A model generated the notes under the pieces. It was not told the DNA's origin, ran no database searches, and worked only from the letters and a program-made list of their open reading frames with translations. A stretch of 64,000 nucleotides of DNA, taken from assembly GCA_030248215.1 (NCBI GenBank), contig JASANG010000188.1, forward strand, positions 62,001-126,000, read 5' to 3'. Positions 22,905-33,860 of this stretch are shown in pieces. The DNA is from Enoplolaimus lenunculus (taxonomy: Eukaryota; Nematoda; Enoplea; Enoplida; Thoracostomopsidae). Position 1 is the stretch's first letter; every line of letters begins with the position of its first letter. The translations under genes and the position numbers were made by a program.

Positions 22905-23070
22905 ACCCGAATAAAAGGATGGTAATAAGAGGGGGTCCCCATTTTGAGTTCGAATCAATAGGAGTACGTATTCCTATTAAGAGTCCGTAAGCTGATAGAG
23001 TCCATAAATGTCAATTAACCCTAATTGTAGCGCATAAATGACTCCAGGACCAAATAATTTGTGTTCGAGA
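22905..23070. mobile_element. Fragment of the GACCCGAATAA MITE family
   Basis: Matches 47184-47602: GACCCGAATAA end, GTCCCCATTTTGAG, AGAGTCCGTAAGC, and the long shared stretch around GCATAAATGACTCCAGGACC. Ends about 190 bp before the DNAJC12-type start. Confidence 0.7.
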
Positions 23071-23254
23071 CTTTAAGCGTACTTAAAGCAGTTGATCCAG
23101 AAAATGGGGTGACATAGGTTAGGATGCGATATCAAAGGCAATTTTAATGTATATCTTATATGGTAAGTAGGGAGCTCAAACTCTCCACTTAATGCTCTAT
23201 TTTTAGAATGGATGTGCTTATTTAGCATCTTTAGCTACATATCAAAACATTGAC

Positions 23255-23944
23255 ATGGACAGTATTATTGGATATAAGAAAGATCCGAATGAAGATTTCT
23301 ACGCTATTCTTGGTTGTGATCCGTCGGCAACAACGGAACAAATTTGCGCCGAATATAAAGCACGTGCACTACAATGCCATCCAGATAAACGCTTCGAAGT
23401 ATGCAACGAAGGAGAAAAATGTAACCGGAATAATCAAAATCAAGCCGACAAGAATGGCGAAGTTGGATTAACAAATCCTCATAAAACTGACGAATACAGA
23501 AATACTGACAAACCAACAACTACTGGCACGGTAGGTAGAGATCGGTGTGAAAATCCAACTGTGGACGATAAGTTTCAGCGGTTGTTGCGTGCGAAACAAG
23601 TGCTATGCGACCCAGAGTCGCGAAAGTTCTACGACCAGTGGCGAACAAGTGGGATCGCAATATCGTACAGCGATTGGTTGGCGAATCGCGACGTATGTCA
23701 TATGGCAATGCATTGGAGTGGAACTCGACAACGGCAACAATGTATCGGTGGCAGCAGGCCGCAGTTTGAACAATATCCTACCGATTTTAAGCAGGAGTCA
23801 GACCAGATATTGGAAATCAGAAAACGAGATGTCTCAGCGAGTGGAACGTTTGTGGAAAGGCTAACTATTGGAGTCGATAACGGTTGTGAATGGAAGAGGA
23901 CGCATTCGTCGGTGCTATCGCGGTTTCGGAATTATGATATTTAA
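23255..23944 (+). CDS. DNAJC12: DNAJC12-type J-domain co-chaperone with an inserted polar loop, intronless
   Basis: A single 229-aa frame. The N-terminus (MDSIIGYKKDPNEDFYAILG) and the following ATTEQICAEYKARALQCHPDK match the DNAJC12/JDP1 J domain closely; the catalytic HPD triad is at 42-44. Helix III follows as FQRLLRAKQVL...DPESRKFYDQWR. The extreme C-terminus RFRNYDI matches the conserved KFRNYEI tail of DNAJC12, which is the best family marker. Known role: J-domain partner of HSP70 in the folding of aromatic amino acid hydroxylases (phenylalanine, tyrosine, tryptophan hydroxylases) in the cytosol. Odd points: roughly 50 Asn/Lys/Thr-rich residues (about 46-100) are inserted between the HPD loop and helix III, where the vertebrate protein has only a few; and there is no intron, unlike its neighbours. 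A hAT MITE begins about 60 bp after the stop. A retrocopy is possible, but the frame is intact. Confidence 0.9.
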   Translation: MDSIIGYKKDPNEDFYAILGCDPSATTEQICAEYKARALQCHPDKRFEVCNEGEKCNRNNQNQADKNGEVGLTNPHKTDEYRNTDKPTTTGTVGRDRCENPTVDDKFQRLLRAKQVLCDPESRKFYDQWRTSGIAISYSDWLANRDVCHMAMHWSGTRQRQQCIGGSRPQFEQYPTDFKQESDQILEIRKRDVSASGTFVERLTIGVDNGCEWKRTHSSVLSRFRNYDI

Positions 23945-24007
23945 CAGATTGAAAGGGTGAGGGTGCTGGATGACTGGCTGGTTAAAATAGGAATGTTTAG
24001 TGTGGAT

Positions 24008-24363
24008 CAAGGTGCAACCGGAATTACAATTTACCGGAACCGGAATGTGAAAACATTACATGAAAAATACATGTCACCGAAAAATTCATTATAATTTTAT
24101 TTTTTTGGTAAAATAACCTTAGTTGGAGATAGGTATTCACTTTATCTGCTGCATTTTAGATTTTCATTATCCACGGAAGCGAAATCTACCTTCGATGATT
24201 TATTTTCGGCGATTGTTAAGGTTTGCATACTATACTGATGAAATGTATTTAATTTTTGTCGTCATTTTTTAGTAAATATCTTAATTTCCACCGACCAAAT
24301 TTTAATACCGGAGTATTTAATTCCGGTAAAAATCTACCGGATCCGGAATTCCGGTCGCACCCG
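24008..24363 (+). mobile_element. hAT-like MITE, CCGGTT family
   Basis: Starts CAAGGTGCAACCGGAATT and ends AATTCCGGTCGCACCCGG. Flanks GTGTGGAT and GTGTAGGC match partly. Begins about 60 bp after the DNAJC12-type stop, so it may lie in its 3' UTR. Confidence 0.8.
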
Positions 24364-24830
24364 GGTGTAGGCTATTGTCGTATTTGGAGATTCATGGTGT
24401 TATCTGTACTGGTTTGTAACATTTATCGCCGATCAAGAATATGTCCTCAAACAAGGTAACTTCGACAGCTACGGAATTAAACTTTCGCCGAGTAATAGGG
24501 TGAGTTGAACCCCTAAAATGTATTTGATTTTCGAGATATTTTCGAACTTAAAAGTAACGCAACCTACCAGTAACTGGTAATAGGTGCTGCACTCCTTTGA
24601 GAATATATAAAGCCCACACACTCAATTTTTCATAAAAAAATCCTTTATCTGTTGTGTGTCTCTCGAACTTGTTATGAAATTTGTTATTTATTATGCTGTG
24701 TTTCCTTTTATACAATAAGGTATGCCGAAGTTTATGTTGTGGATATTGGATTGGTCCACCGTGTGCTATAAATAGAGTGAACCCAAAATATTGTTTATCT
24801 TTTACTGGCAAAAATTTTGCTATGTGACTT

Positions 24831-24966
24831 GGGCCAATGTAACGAACAATGGCGGAACAGTATTATAAGCATATTCCTAAGCCAAGCAAAAAATTAGTCT
24901 AAAGCGTAAGCATACTCTTTTGTAGTCCCAGAGAATAACGTTCCGCCTCTGATCTTTACATGGGCC
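24831..24966 (-). mobile_element. TTAGGC-bearing MITE
   Basis: Ends GGGCCAATGTAACGAACA and GATCTTTACATGGGCC with GGCGGAAC/GTTCCGCC next to them. Only short TAAGCC words remain inside. Flanks GTGACTT/GTGGCTT are a likely worn duplication. First copy of the family in the window. Confidence 0.75.
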
Positions 24967-25717
24967 GTGGCTTGTGAGCCTACATCAACTGCTTACCGAC
25001 GGCGTTTTGTTTAAGTTCGAGCATCCTTGTAATTTTCGTGTACTTTTTAGCTTGCGTGTCAAGACGCCCCTTTTAACTTTTTTACAAAACTGGACCCTTT
25101 TGCAAACATTCTGGCTTCCCCTATATCGACAGTCTTGAACAAGTTACATGTCAGTCCTCATTTTTTGTACACCGTTTAACTGTTTCATGCCGACTTGCCA
25201 TATCTATTCATGTGATCTCTAACATATTTATTTTGCTGCATCCTATCGTGTATACTCGTCACTCGGATACTTATTTTCGGACTTTAGATAATACTAGTAG
25301 TCGTTAGTTACACGGCACCGACATGCAACTTTTCTAGTCTCCTGATGTTTCAAACGCTTTCACAATGTATATACTATGTCAAAGAAGGCATTCGTTAACC
25401 AAGACACGCTTCACGTTTACAGAATTAATATAGATTTGCAGAGAAAGTGCTGTATATATTAATGTCACTTTCGAGTTTTGCTAAATATTTTGGTTTGACT
25501 TTTATATGTTTTTCCTCTCTCTGTGTCTAGTTTGTTGCCTGTTGGTGCTTAAACGGAAATTTGTATATTTTTCTTGGTTTACGTAGTGCGTTTTAGGTTT
25601 TCTTTTTAGGTTTTTTAAACTCAATCAGTCATGCACAATGACATGTGTTACTTTTATAGTTGATTCTATTTAAGGTTTGACGAATACAAATAACGTTTCA
25701 TAGAAACCACAAATCAT

Positions 25718-26092
25718 CAGGTTGTAACCGGATATCCGTTTCCGGTACAAATCGGTCTCTGTTTCCGGTACAAATCGGTGTCCGTTTCCGTTACAGAAAT
25801 AACGGAAATTCTGTTATTTTACGCTCAAACTTAGTTATAAATCATGTATATAATATCTCTCCATCTTTCATTGCAGAGATGCTACAATTATTCACATTGA
25901 AATATAAATTACGAAATTCATCCAAAATCATAAAAATTTCGACGCATGCGCGATTTTTTTATAAATTTTAGAAAGCCCGTAAATATTTGCACGCCTTATT
26001 TGTGTTGGTAGAAATCTGTGAAACTTTTATGCTTCAATGTCAGTTTTCCATTTCCGTTATTTTTACTATCAATTTAGATCCTGCAATTCAAC
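25718..26092. mobile_element. hAT-like MITE, CCGTTTCCG family, copy 1
   Basis: Starts CAGGTTGTAACCGGATATCC and ends GATCCTG; arms have TCCGTTTCCGGTACAAATC words. Flanks CAAATCAT and CAATTCAA agree at 6 of 8. Just beyond the 3' end of the three-finger gene. Confidence 0.65.
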
Positions 26093-26222
26093 GGTACACA
26101 ATTAACAATATATTAAATGTTATTAAGTCATCGCCATTTAGATCTATATTTTACGTCGTGAGCATGATTGATTAAATTTTTTGTCTTCATTTGCTTTGAG
26201 CTGTTCTATAAGTAATTTGATA

Positions 26223-28446
26223 TTATTGTTCGTGTAAAAACAATTCGTGAAGTGATTGCAATAATTGTCTAAGTATGACATAAGTAACCAGTGACAAATA
26301 TGCAAATGATGAGCGATATGAGAATTGCATCGTGGCTGAATTGCACAATTCAAAATCTTCACAGTTACAAGTTAATCCTTTGCTTCGAATCTTGCCTGGT
26401 ATGTGTATTTGCTTTTCGCGGCAGCCAAGTTCACCTTTGTAGAACATGCGGCATCCTTTTTGAACCCATCGTTTACCTCAAAATGGCGATAAAACGAGGT
26501 TAAGTTTTATCCAGGGCGATGTAATTTGTCCTCATTGCAGATTATAAATCGGATATCCGTCTCCGGTAAAAATCAGTGTCCGTTTCCGTTATAGAAATAA
26601 CGGAAAATTGTGTTATTTTACGATCAAAATTAGTATAAATTATGTATATAACTCAATTTTTCTTTACAGATATGTTACAAATGTTTGAAATGAAATAAAA
26701 AATCACGGCATCTATCCAAAGTCTTTAAAATTTTGATGCATCCGCCATTTATTCTTTAATATTTTTGAAAAACCGATGAATATGTATATGCAACGCCTCA
26801 ATTGGGTTGGCAGAAAAATATAACATTTTCGAATCTTTTAAATACTTCAATATCCGTTTTCCGTTATTTTGAACATCGTTAGTTTCCGTTATTTTTACTC
26901 TCCGTTTGCACCCTGCCTCGTTGTGTATTTAAAGCAATTGTGAGTTGTTAAATTATACACAGACATACAAAAAAGAGTTAATGTGCTTATGACATAAACT
27001 CACGTCCAACGAATGTAAACAAGCTATGGAAATTAATCAGCACGTAAAAGTAAAGCTTATATTTTTATCTCAAATGTTGATATTTCAGATCAATTAAGTC
27101 TCCCAACAGGGCGTGGATATAGTTAATACCATGAGTTGGAGAACTTTCATTGATTTGATTGGTACCTTTTGATGCCAATTGAGGTGAATTTTAATGGGTT
27201 GGCCTGCATGAAAAATTTGATCTGGAGTGTTCGTTATCCTTGTAAGAATTGTATTGCGTATCTTTAATGCTAATATGTGCACTATGCATGATGCTCTGAG
27301 GCACACTAGTGAATTCGATATAGTAGTGTTTTACATTAAACACAAGGTTCTTACCGTTCAATGTGCTTGTTTTTTTGAAACATTGCACGCCTTCGCATGT
27401 GTCTGACCTGCAGTCGTCGTTGATCCGGGTGCAGTTGTAACATTTGATAGCATCCACTGAAAGACACAAATCTGTTTGCTTAAAAATTAAAACTGATTAA
27501 GTGGCAACGTCAGGCTTAAGATGCTTTCAAACCGTACCCTAATCATTATGTTTTGAACAATTGCGCCGTTTATGTACTACTTAATTGAAAATCCCTGAAA
27601 TATTTTTTGTTGACAGTAGAGCAAGTTGTTAGCTCGGAAAAGTAGGCGCATTGCTTAAGTCAGGGTGTAAATATTAATGCGGGGTTCACGTAGGGCAGCA
27701 CGAAACACGGTTAGTCCATGTTTATTCGACGTCAATATAAACGGTTGGGATCTGGATAGCGGTAATTCTACATAAAATGTGAATATCACATGACATTGGC
27801 TTATTAATCCCCGATCTCCAGTTATCATCGTATACAAACAAGATATCTGGCTGTAACCTGCTAAAAGTGTTATTGTTTACAGTGAACTTGAAAAAGTTAT
27901 TTTTCATTTTTATTGATATCAAAGCTATTGTGCCGGCAGATACGTCGTGAAGCTAACGGAGTAAAAAAGTGTCATTGGAATTGCAGCTGTTTTAACTTTC
28001 AATTTGTCCCATGTGAATGCTAATGGCACATTTCAACACAATATTGTGGCGGATTTAAGTATCAAAGTGACCAAAAATCACGCATATTTTATTTCGGTAG
28101 ATGGCTCAAAAGCATTCACACTTATGAATCAGTGGAAGTGTCACCGTTAGCAACTTAAATGGCACATATATAAACGAATGCATCGAAGGGACTCATGTTA
28201 CTTATAAGCCACCGCCCACTATTAAGCCTAAGCCTAAAACAAAATCGTAACTCCAAATATAAACCTGATCCCTGGATAGGTTTAAGCATACCAGTTTCTA
28301 AGTCCCTGTTCCCGTGTCTTTCTGTGGACAGGCTCCTATACCAATTGGGCGCCATACTAAGCATAACTCTCTGTCGGCTTACCTGCTGCAAAAATGGTTA
28401 TAAAACCGAACAGGGCAATGAATGTTTTTGTGCCGCTAAATTGCAT
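26223..28446 (-). CDS. Small secreted Ly6/three-finger-like cysteine-rich protein, three exons, complete
   Basis: Exons 28383-28446, 27355-27456 and 26223-26476 join in frame (420 nt, 139 aa) with GTAAG donors. Exon 1 encodes a signal peptide (MQFSGTKTFIALFGFITIFAA). The mature part starts with IKCYNC and has ten cysteines (27, 30, 37, 42, 47, 64, 74, 92, 94, 100), ending with the hallmark CNCEDFELCN; this CxxC ... CxC-5-CN pattern is that of Ly6/uPAR three-finger domains and the related nematode ET-module proteins. A hydrophobic C-terminal stretch (FAYLSLVTYVILRQLL) may be a GPI-attachment or membrane segment, though it carries an Arg. Partner and function unknown. Intron 1 holds a fragment of the CATATG/E2F-site element and intron 2 a hAT MITE (26538-26915). 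The reading frame across both junctions and the cysteine spacing support the model strongly; exact ligand class cannot be told. Confidence 0.86.
26538..26915. mobile_element. hAT-like MITE, CCGTTTCCG family, copy 2
   Basis: Right end CTCCGTTTGCACCCTG; left end CAGATTATAAATCGGATA. Flanking 8-mers CCTCATTG (26530-26537) and CCTCGTTG (26916-26923) differ at one base. In intron 2 of the three-finger gene. Roughly the same length and inner order as copy 1. Confidence 0.78.
27677..27750 (+). mobile_element. Fragment of the CATATG/E2F-site element
   Basis: ATGCGGGGTTCACGTAGGGC, then a TTATTCGACGTCAATATAAA stretch, matches the left terminus of the full element at 56776-57751. In intron 1 of the three-finger gene. 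Confidence 0.6.
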
Positions 28447-30398
28447 TGATCGAATAACAAGATATCAAGAACACGCAAGCATACACCAAATACTTAGTTA
28501 CAATAATGCGTTTATTTACTGCACAGTGGTTAAATTTAAATAATAACTCTTTGTTGAATACAGTTTCTTAAATAAACAAAAACATAACCAAGGGTTTAAA
28601 ATTGACCGATATACTGTAGTGATCCGAATAAGAGGGGAAATGATATTTGTTTGGCTTCTCCTGAGATTACTCCCATGTTATTCGGTTACGGCCTGCTATT
28701 TGTTTTAAACCCGCCCTTCGTTTATATTCGGTATTATAATGTTCTCCAAAAACAAAAATTGAAAATAAATTCAAACCATGAAACGTAACGTATGTAACTG
28801 TTATCTTAGACGGAACATTTGGTCCTAAATGTTTTATCTAATCTATAATAAATTACATACACCAAACTGTTACGTTTTTATTTCGTTGTGTCTAAATTCA
28901 ACGAGGTGGTCTATTATACATACCTGAGGCTCGTGTGAGAGAACTTATCAGCTGCTCTGCCCGCCCATGTTCTGATTATTCGTCCTTGAGACGTTTTTTG
29001 AGATATATACGATACGCTTTACGTCTCATTATGATTAATAACTGTTTACTGTCGAATAAAAATTCGTGATAAAAGATTAATTGTAGCCGTTATTAATAGT
29101 CATTTTATTTAATTTCATTCAACAGCGGTAATAGGGTGGTGTACAAAGATTTTGTACATTTTCACTTTTCAGCCGAACAGGAATTACTCAAATACCGATG
29201 AAAAACTTTATTTTGAGTTTTAAGTACGTAATCAAACAATTTTTTAAATCTCTCAAACATCGAGATAAGTGATGATAATTTGGTTGCTTCGTATACGCAT
29301 CATTAATAAAACACTTTATGAAACCTGATTCGACCAATAAAATCCTGCTAACATCCCGGTTCATGTACTTTTACGTCCCGACGAACTCCGATATTCCAAG
29401 CACGTTTTCAAAATTTTATAGGGACCATCGTTGATCCATGAAAACTACTTGTAAATCATAAACTACCGTTTCGTAAACCATACTTCAAAGACAAATTATG
29501 CAACAAAAATTGCAAAAAAATTGACAATAACAACAGTACACAAAAAATCAATCATAAAAAGAAAATATAACACGTAACCTCATTTATTTTTCTGCCAATT
29601 GCAAACATTTTACATGTGCACTTTGTTCAAAAAACAATTAATAATATAATGTTCGTTTCGAGAAAGTTACTGTAAAAACGTTTAGGAACTTGCTCTCTTA
29701 GCTTTTTTATAATAATTTTGAACGGAAATAGCGAATTTATAACAATTATACCGAAATTAGTTTGGAAACATGCAGTAAAATAAAGCCGTTTACCACTGAA
29801 ACACTGTAAGTAGTAGAGCTTGTCAGGAATCAGCACCGGTTGTATACCACGTTTGAGCCTTATTCACACGTGCAACTTTTTACCGGTTTCAAAACAATGA
29901 GACTGGCATCCGTTTGAAAATATCCAGCCGACCGTGAATCAACACAAATTTCCTGCGCATATGAGAACCAAAATTGCATTTTTTAAAAAAATTAAACAAA
30001 GTTTGACTTAAGGTTCGTTAAAGTTCGTTTCCTTTTATATTTCTAAACAAAAAATACTCGTATCGATCAGTTCGTTAGTTTTTATGCACTAATTACCGCC
30101 AGATCATAAAGTTTACTGTCAAAAACTTTCTTAATTTTTATTTTACCTGTAATGCAAAATCAGACGTTCGCTAAAGCTACTGACTGATTGCGGAGAAGGG
30201 CGGGGTGGCCTGTCAATTGGCCCCTGTTAGCAAAATTTCGAATTTTGATTAAAAAACGACAATGCACTTGACAGCTTTCAACCAATTGAATACGATGGGA
30301 TCTGAAAATCGATCTGCCCACCGGGTTTCCGTGAAACTAACATTTCGGTACGTACAAGTTGCGTTGGCTCAACTTTTCCTTTATTTTCGAACCGTTTC
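28447..30398. other. Intergenic, no gene recognised
   Basis: Contains a reversed fragment of the GACCCGAATAA family at 28617-28740 (matches the reverse of 47490-47602) and a GCCTTATTCACACGTGCAA scrap at about 29857-29876 of the GCAGCTGCAAG family. The rest is plain AT-rich DNA. Confidence 0.5.
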
Positions 30399-30594
30399 GG
30401 TCCATGTAAAAATCAGGGTCGGAACGTTTTTCTGCGCGACTGCAATAGAGTAAGCGTAAATTTTAGACTAATTTTTTGCTTAGGCTTAGGTTTAGGTAAA
30501 AGCTCATTTTTATGCTTAGGCTTCGGCTTAGACTTTGGCTTAGGCTTAGAAACATGATTATACTACTGTTACGGCCCTGTTCTTTGCAATGGGC
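30399..30594 (+). mobile_element. TTAGGC-bearing MITE with near-perfect 8-bp target duplication
   Basis: Ends GGTCCATGTAAAAATCAGGG and CCCTGTTCTTTGCAATGGGC. Flanks ACCGTTTC and AACGTTTC differ at one base. Two TTAGGC-rich blocks inside, split by a spacer TCATTTTTATGC. Confidence 0.82.
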
Positions 30595-30914
30595 AACGTT
30601 TCAAACAACCCATTGAAAATTTGTTAACTCTTTATCAGTAAAACAACGAAATGTTGCGATGCACCGCTATTTGCAACGAAATTTATCTATCATTTGACTG
30701 AATATTTGAACAATGTTTGCAACAATAAATAAACGTTGTTTCTAAAATTTATGAGTTTCCATTTTCGCAGTGATACAAAATTTTGTACGGTGTTAAGTTA
30801 CTGTTTAACGGGTGGGATCTTGGTTTGAAATGAAACGGCTTTGTTGTGTGCCCTGTCAATTTTGAAAAAATGCCGCAAGTTGATTTATGAATTTGAACCA
30901 GTAAAAGAAAACCA

Positions 30915-31267
30915 CACTACAAAAAAATGGCGAGTCAAATTGACTCTCCCCGAAATAGGCTTTTCCGGACTCACAAACTGAGTCAAAATTCGGGTCCGCC
31001 AGAGTCAAATTTGACTCACTAAAGCGACTCATTCAGTCGAATTTGACTCCGGCGGAGTCAAACTTTGATTCAGTTTGTGTAGTCCGGAAAAGCCTATTTC
31101 GGAGGGAGTCAATTTGACTCATCATATTTTGCAGTGCATAGTATAATCCTTGAGTCAAATTTGACTCTGGCGGAGTCAAACTTTGATTCAGTTTGTGTAG
31201 TTCGGAAAAGCCTATTTTGGAGAGAGACAATTTGACTCACCATTTTTTGCAGTGCATAGTATAATCC
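30915..31267. mobile_element. Palindromic GAGTCAAA MITE with its right arm duplicated
   Basis: Left arm GGCGAGTCAAATTGACTC then GAAATAGGCTTTTCCGGACT is mirrored by AGTCCGGAAAAGCCTATTTC. The right arm (GAGTCAAACTTTGATTCAG to GCAGTGCATAGTATAATCC) is present twice in tandem. Whole element can fold into a long hairpin. Confidence 0.8.
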
Positions 31268-31929
31268 TGAGATCCTTCTAAGTGCCACGATCAATGCGCG
31301 CCGTTTATCTCGCATCGTACAATGTACTAAAACCGCATTAACCTTTTGCTGTGATTTGTTGTGGTGATAGTTGAGCACTAGCTCATACTAGTTTCTCGAT
31401 TAGTCGCTTTTAAGCTCAGAAATTAGCATTTTCGAAACGATTTAAAATTTTCGATAGTAAAAAGGGAGCAAAAATTTCTCGCGCTATTGTCAATTTTGAA
31501 CAACGATGGGATTAACTTAACTTTCAGGGCGATACGTGATTTTTTTGGTTTCTGACCGAAGTAAATTCGTTTCCGCCCCGCAGTAAAGTTGTGTTATTTA
31601 AACTGCTAAAACGTCATATGATTAAAAAAAGGTACGACAGAAAAGGTATTTACAGCGGCGGTCTTGCGTAAAAATTCAATTGATTAAAAAATAATGACCT
31701 TTTCATATTTAAAAAAGCAACAACCACAAAACTTACAGTCAATCGATATGGCTAAAAACCGTTTGTGCCGTTTAACCTCAGACTTATCAAAACTCGGGTG
31801 TGGTACCTGAGTTGCCATACAACGGGTAAAGCGGAGAGATATACCTGAAAATTTTTGGAGGGATGACAACAATGGACAGTTTCACATTGTTTAAAATATT
31901 CTACTAGATGGATTCTTAGATGTGTGCCA

Positions 31930-32102
31930 TCCCACGTATAGATCAGGAGCGGACTGTTTTTTCGTTAGCCTGCAATTGATTAAAGCTTAAGCACTAGACT
32001 AATTTCGGCTTAGGCTTACGTAGAGGTTTAATCTTGCGCTTAGGCTTTAGGCTTAGCAATATGCTTATAATACTGTTACGGTCCTGATCGGTATACATTG
32101 GC
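31930..32102 (+). mobile_element. TTAGGC-bearing MITE
   Basis: Ends CCCACGTATAGATCAGGAGC and GGTCCTGATCGGTATACATTGGC; inner GCTTAGGCTTACG and GCTTAGGCTTTAGGCTTAG words. Two hundred bases from the next copy, in opposite orientation. Confidence 0.75.
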
Positions 32103-32266
32103 ACTTTAAGCATTTCGAGAGTAGGGTTATAAAATGATTATACAATTTTTAAAACTATAAACCTTTGCAACAAACATAAGAAAGTTATTTTAAGTGTTGC
32201 TGCACTAACTTAAACTTAAATCAACTTTAGTTTAAGCTTTTAGAGAGTAGGGTTGCAGAATGACCA

Positions 32267-32471
32267 GACCCGTGTATAGAACAGGTCCGGAACAGTAGTA
32301 TAAGCATATTCCTAAGCCTAAGCCTAAACCTAACCCTAAGCCTTAGAGTATATGTATGAGCCTATTCCTTAGCCTAAGCCTAAGCATAAGCAAGAAAATT
32401 AGTCTAAAGCTTAAACTGACTCTATTATAGCCTCTCCGGAAAACGATCCGGCCCTGTTCTATACATGGGCC
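32267..32471 (-). mobile_element. TTAGGC-bearing MITE with perfect 8-bp target duplication
   Basis: 205 bp; ends GACCCGTGTATAGAACAGG and CCTGTTCTATACATGGGCC; flanked by AATGACCA at 32259-32266 and 32472-32479. The plus strand shows CCTAAGCCTAAGCCTAAACC and a second CCTAAGCCTAAGC block, i.e. TTAGGC on the minus strand. Confidence 0.92.
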
Positions 32472-33041
32472 AATGACCATTAATTATTGGCAACCTCGTT
32501 GGGAAAGCATGGCACCAAAATTTGTTTTTCTCATGTCAGAAGACATCTACGTTGCCAGGATTCGTAACTGAAGGATACGTGGTATGAATATTTCGAAAAA
32601 AAAGCTTCTTGTGTTTATGAACTAAAAAAGTAAATTATTCGACCTCTTACGAAAAGTTCCGGCCAAAGATCCAAAAAAGGGTTTGATCCCTAGAAGCACC
32701 ACATATGCCTACGCCATTGCGTGAAGCTTGTGAACCATTTTTGAAAAATAACCATACGTTTTGACAAAAATAAGATCACATAAATGCCAATCGAAAAACG
32801 AAACCTGTGAAATGTGAGATTTTGCTTTTTGATGACAAGAAAATCAGCCGCTGAGTGTTTGTGCAACCTTTTTCGCAGTTGCAAGCTTGCTGAAATATAA
32901 AAAACCAAAAGCGACTAAAATTCGAAGCAAAGTGTAGTTGTTCAAAGATTAAGCTTTACTGCATTGCAGTAGCGCGGAAAAAGTATATACGCCCCTCGGT
33001 TATATATGCGGTCGTAAACAACAAAACTATGCGTCTCTAAT

Positions 33042-33238
33042 GCCCATGTAAAGATCAGGGGCGGAACGTTTTTCTATGCGGGACTAGAAAAGAGTAAAGC
33101 TTATAGAATAATTTTTTCTTGGCTTAGGCTTAGGCTTAGCCTTTGGCTTGAGAATACGCTCATTCTTACACTTAGGCTTAGGCTTAGGCTTACGAATATG
33201 CTTATAATACTGTTCCGCCCCTGTTCTTTACATTGGCC
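33042..33238 (+). mobile_element. TTAGGC-bearing MITE, well preserved
   Basis: Ends GCCCATGTAAAGATCAGGGG and CCCCTGTTCTTTACATTGGCC. Two TTAGGC blocks (near 33121-33136 and 33170-33192) divided by GAATACGCTCATTCTTACAC. Flanks agree at about 6 of 8. Confidence 0.85.
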
Positions 33239-33860
33239 GCCTCTATATAAGCTAAAAACCTAAAAAGTTATACCCTGATATAAATCAAACCTGTTACCGG
33301 TAAATGCTTCTACTTCAAGAAACACGATATATAAAAAAGTTTTCGTCTGTTGACGGAATTTCCTTAAAACTTTAATCTTTTCAAAAGAAACGCCCATGTG
33401 TGTGAAAAAAGTTAACTCATTTGTGAGGTGTTTATAAACCGTGAAGTCTAGCGTAAATGTGTGAAATTATTTTCTATAAATAGACGGTCAAATTTAGCTA
33501 ACGGCATACCGAAAAACGAATAGATTGAGGTTAAGATTAAGAGATATATATTTTCAAATGTGCGCAGCACCTATCAGTAGTCAGCAGTTGATATGATTAT
33601 TGTAATTTTCAACTTGGAACATGCGGCACGATTGAATCAGGTGACGTAGGCAATAGGAGTAATTGGAATATAGTCACGGTAGCTCCGTGTGGGTCTACGG
33701 TGTACCGGCGATTAGGAATTCAGTCACGGAAGCGCATAGCGCGGAGCCTACGGGCAGTACCAGGGGAAAACCGGGGTTATTTGGGAAATGTGTTGAGGGG
33801 ATTTCTGGGGTTGTATTCGGAGTTTTCTGGGGTTTGAAATTGTCAATTAGATATAGCGCC

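Larger units (their letters stand above)
21187..23254. other. Intergenic gap between the carnitine carrier and the DNAJC12-type gene
   Basis: Holds a small hAT derivative (21853-21952), an AT microsatellite (ATATATAAATATATATG near 22098-22136), a MITE fragment (22905-23070) and an open frame with an inner duplication (21554-21838). No other gene seen. Confidence 0.5.

Noticed and set aside
33120-33195. TTAGGC runs as a chromosome end or telomere fusion point
   Set aside because: The runs are short, degenerate and bounded by transposon ends with target duplications, repeated at many sites.
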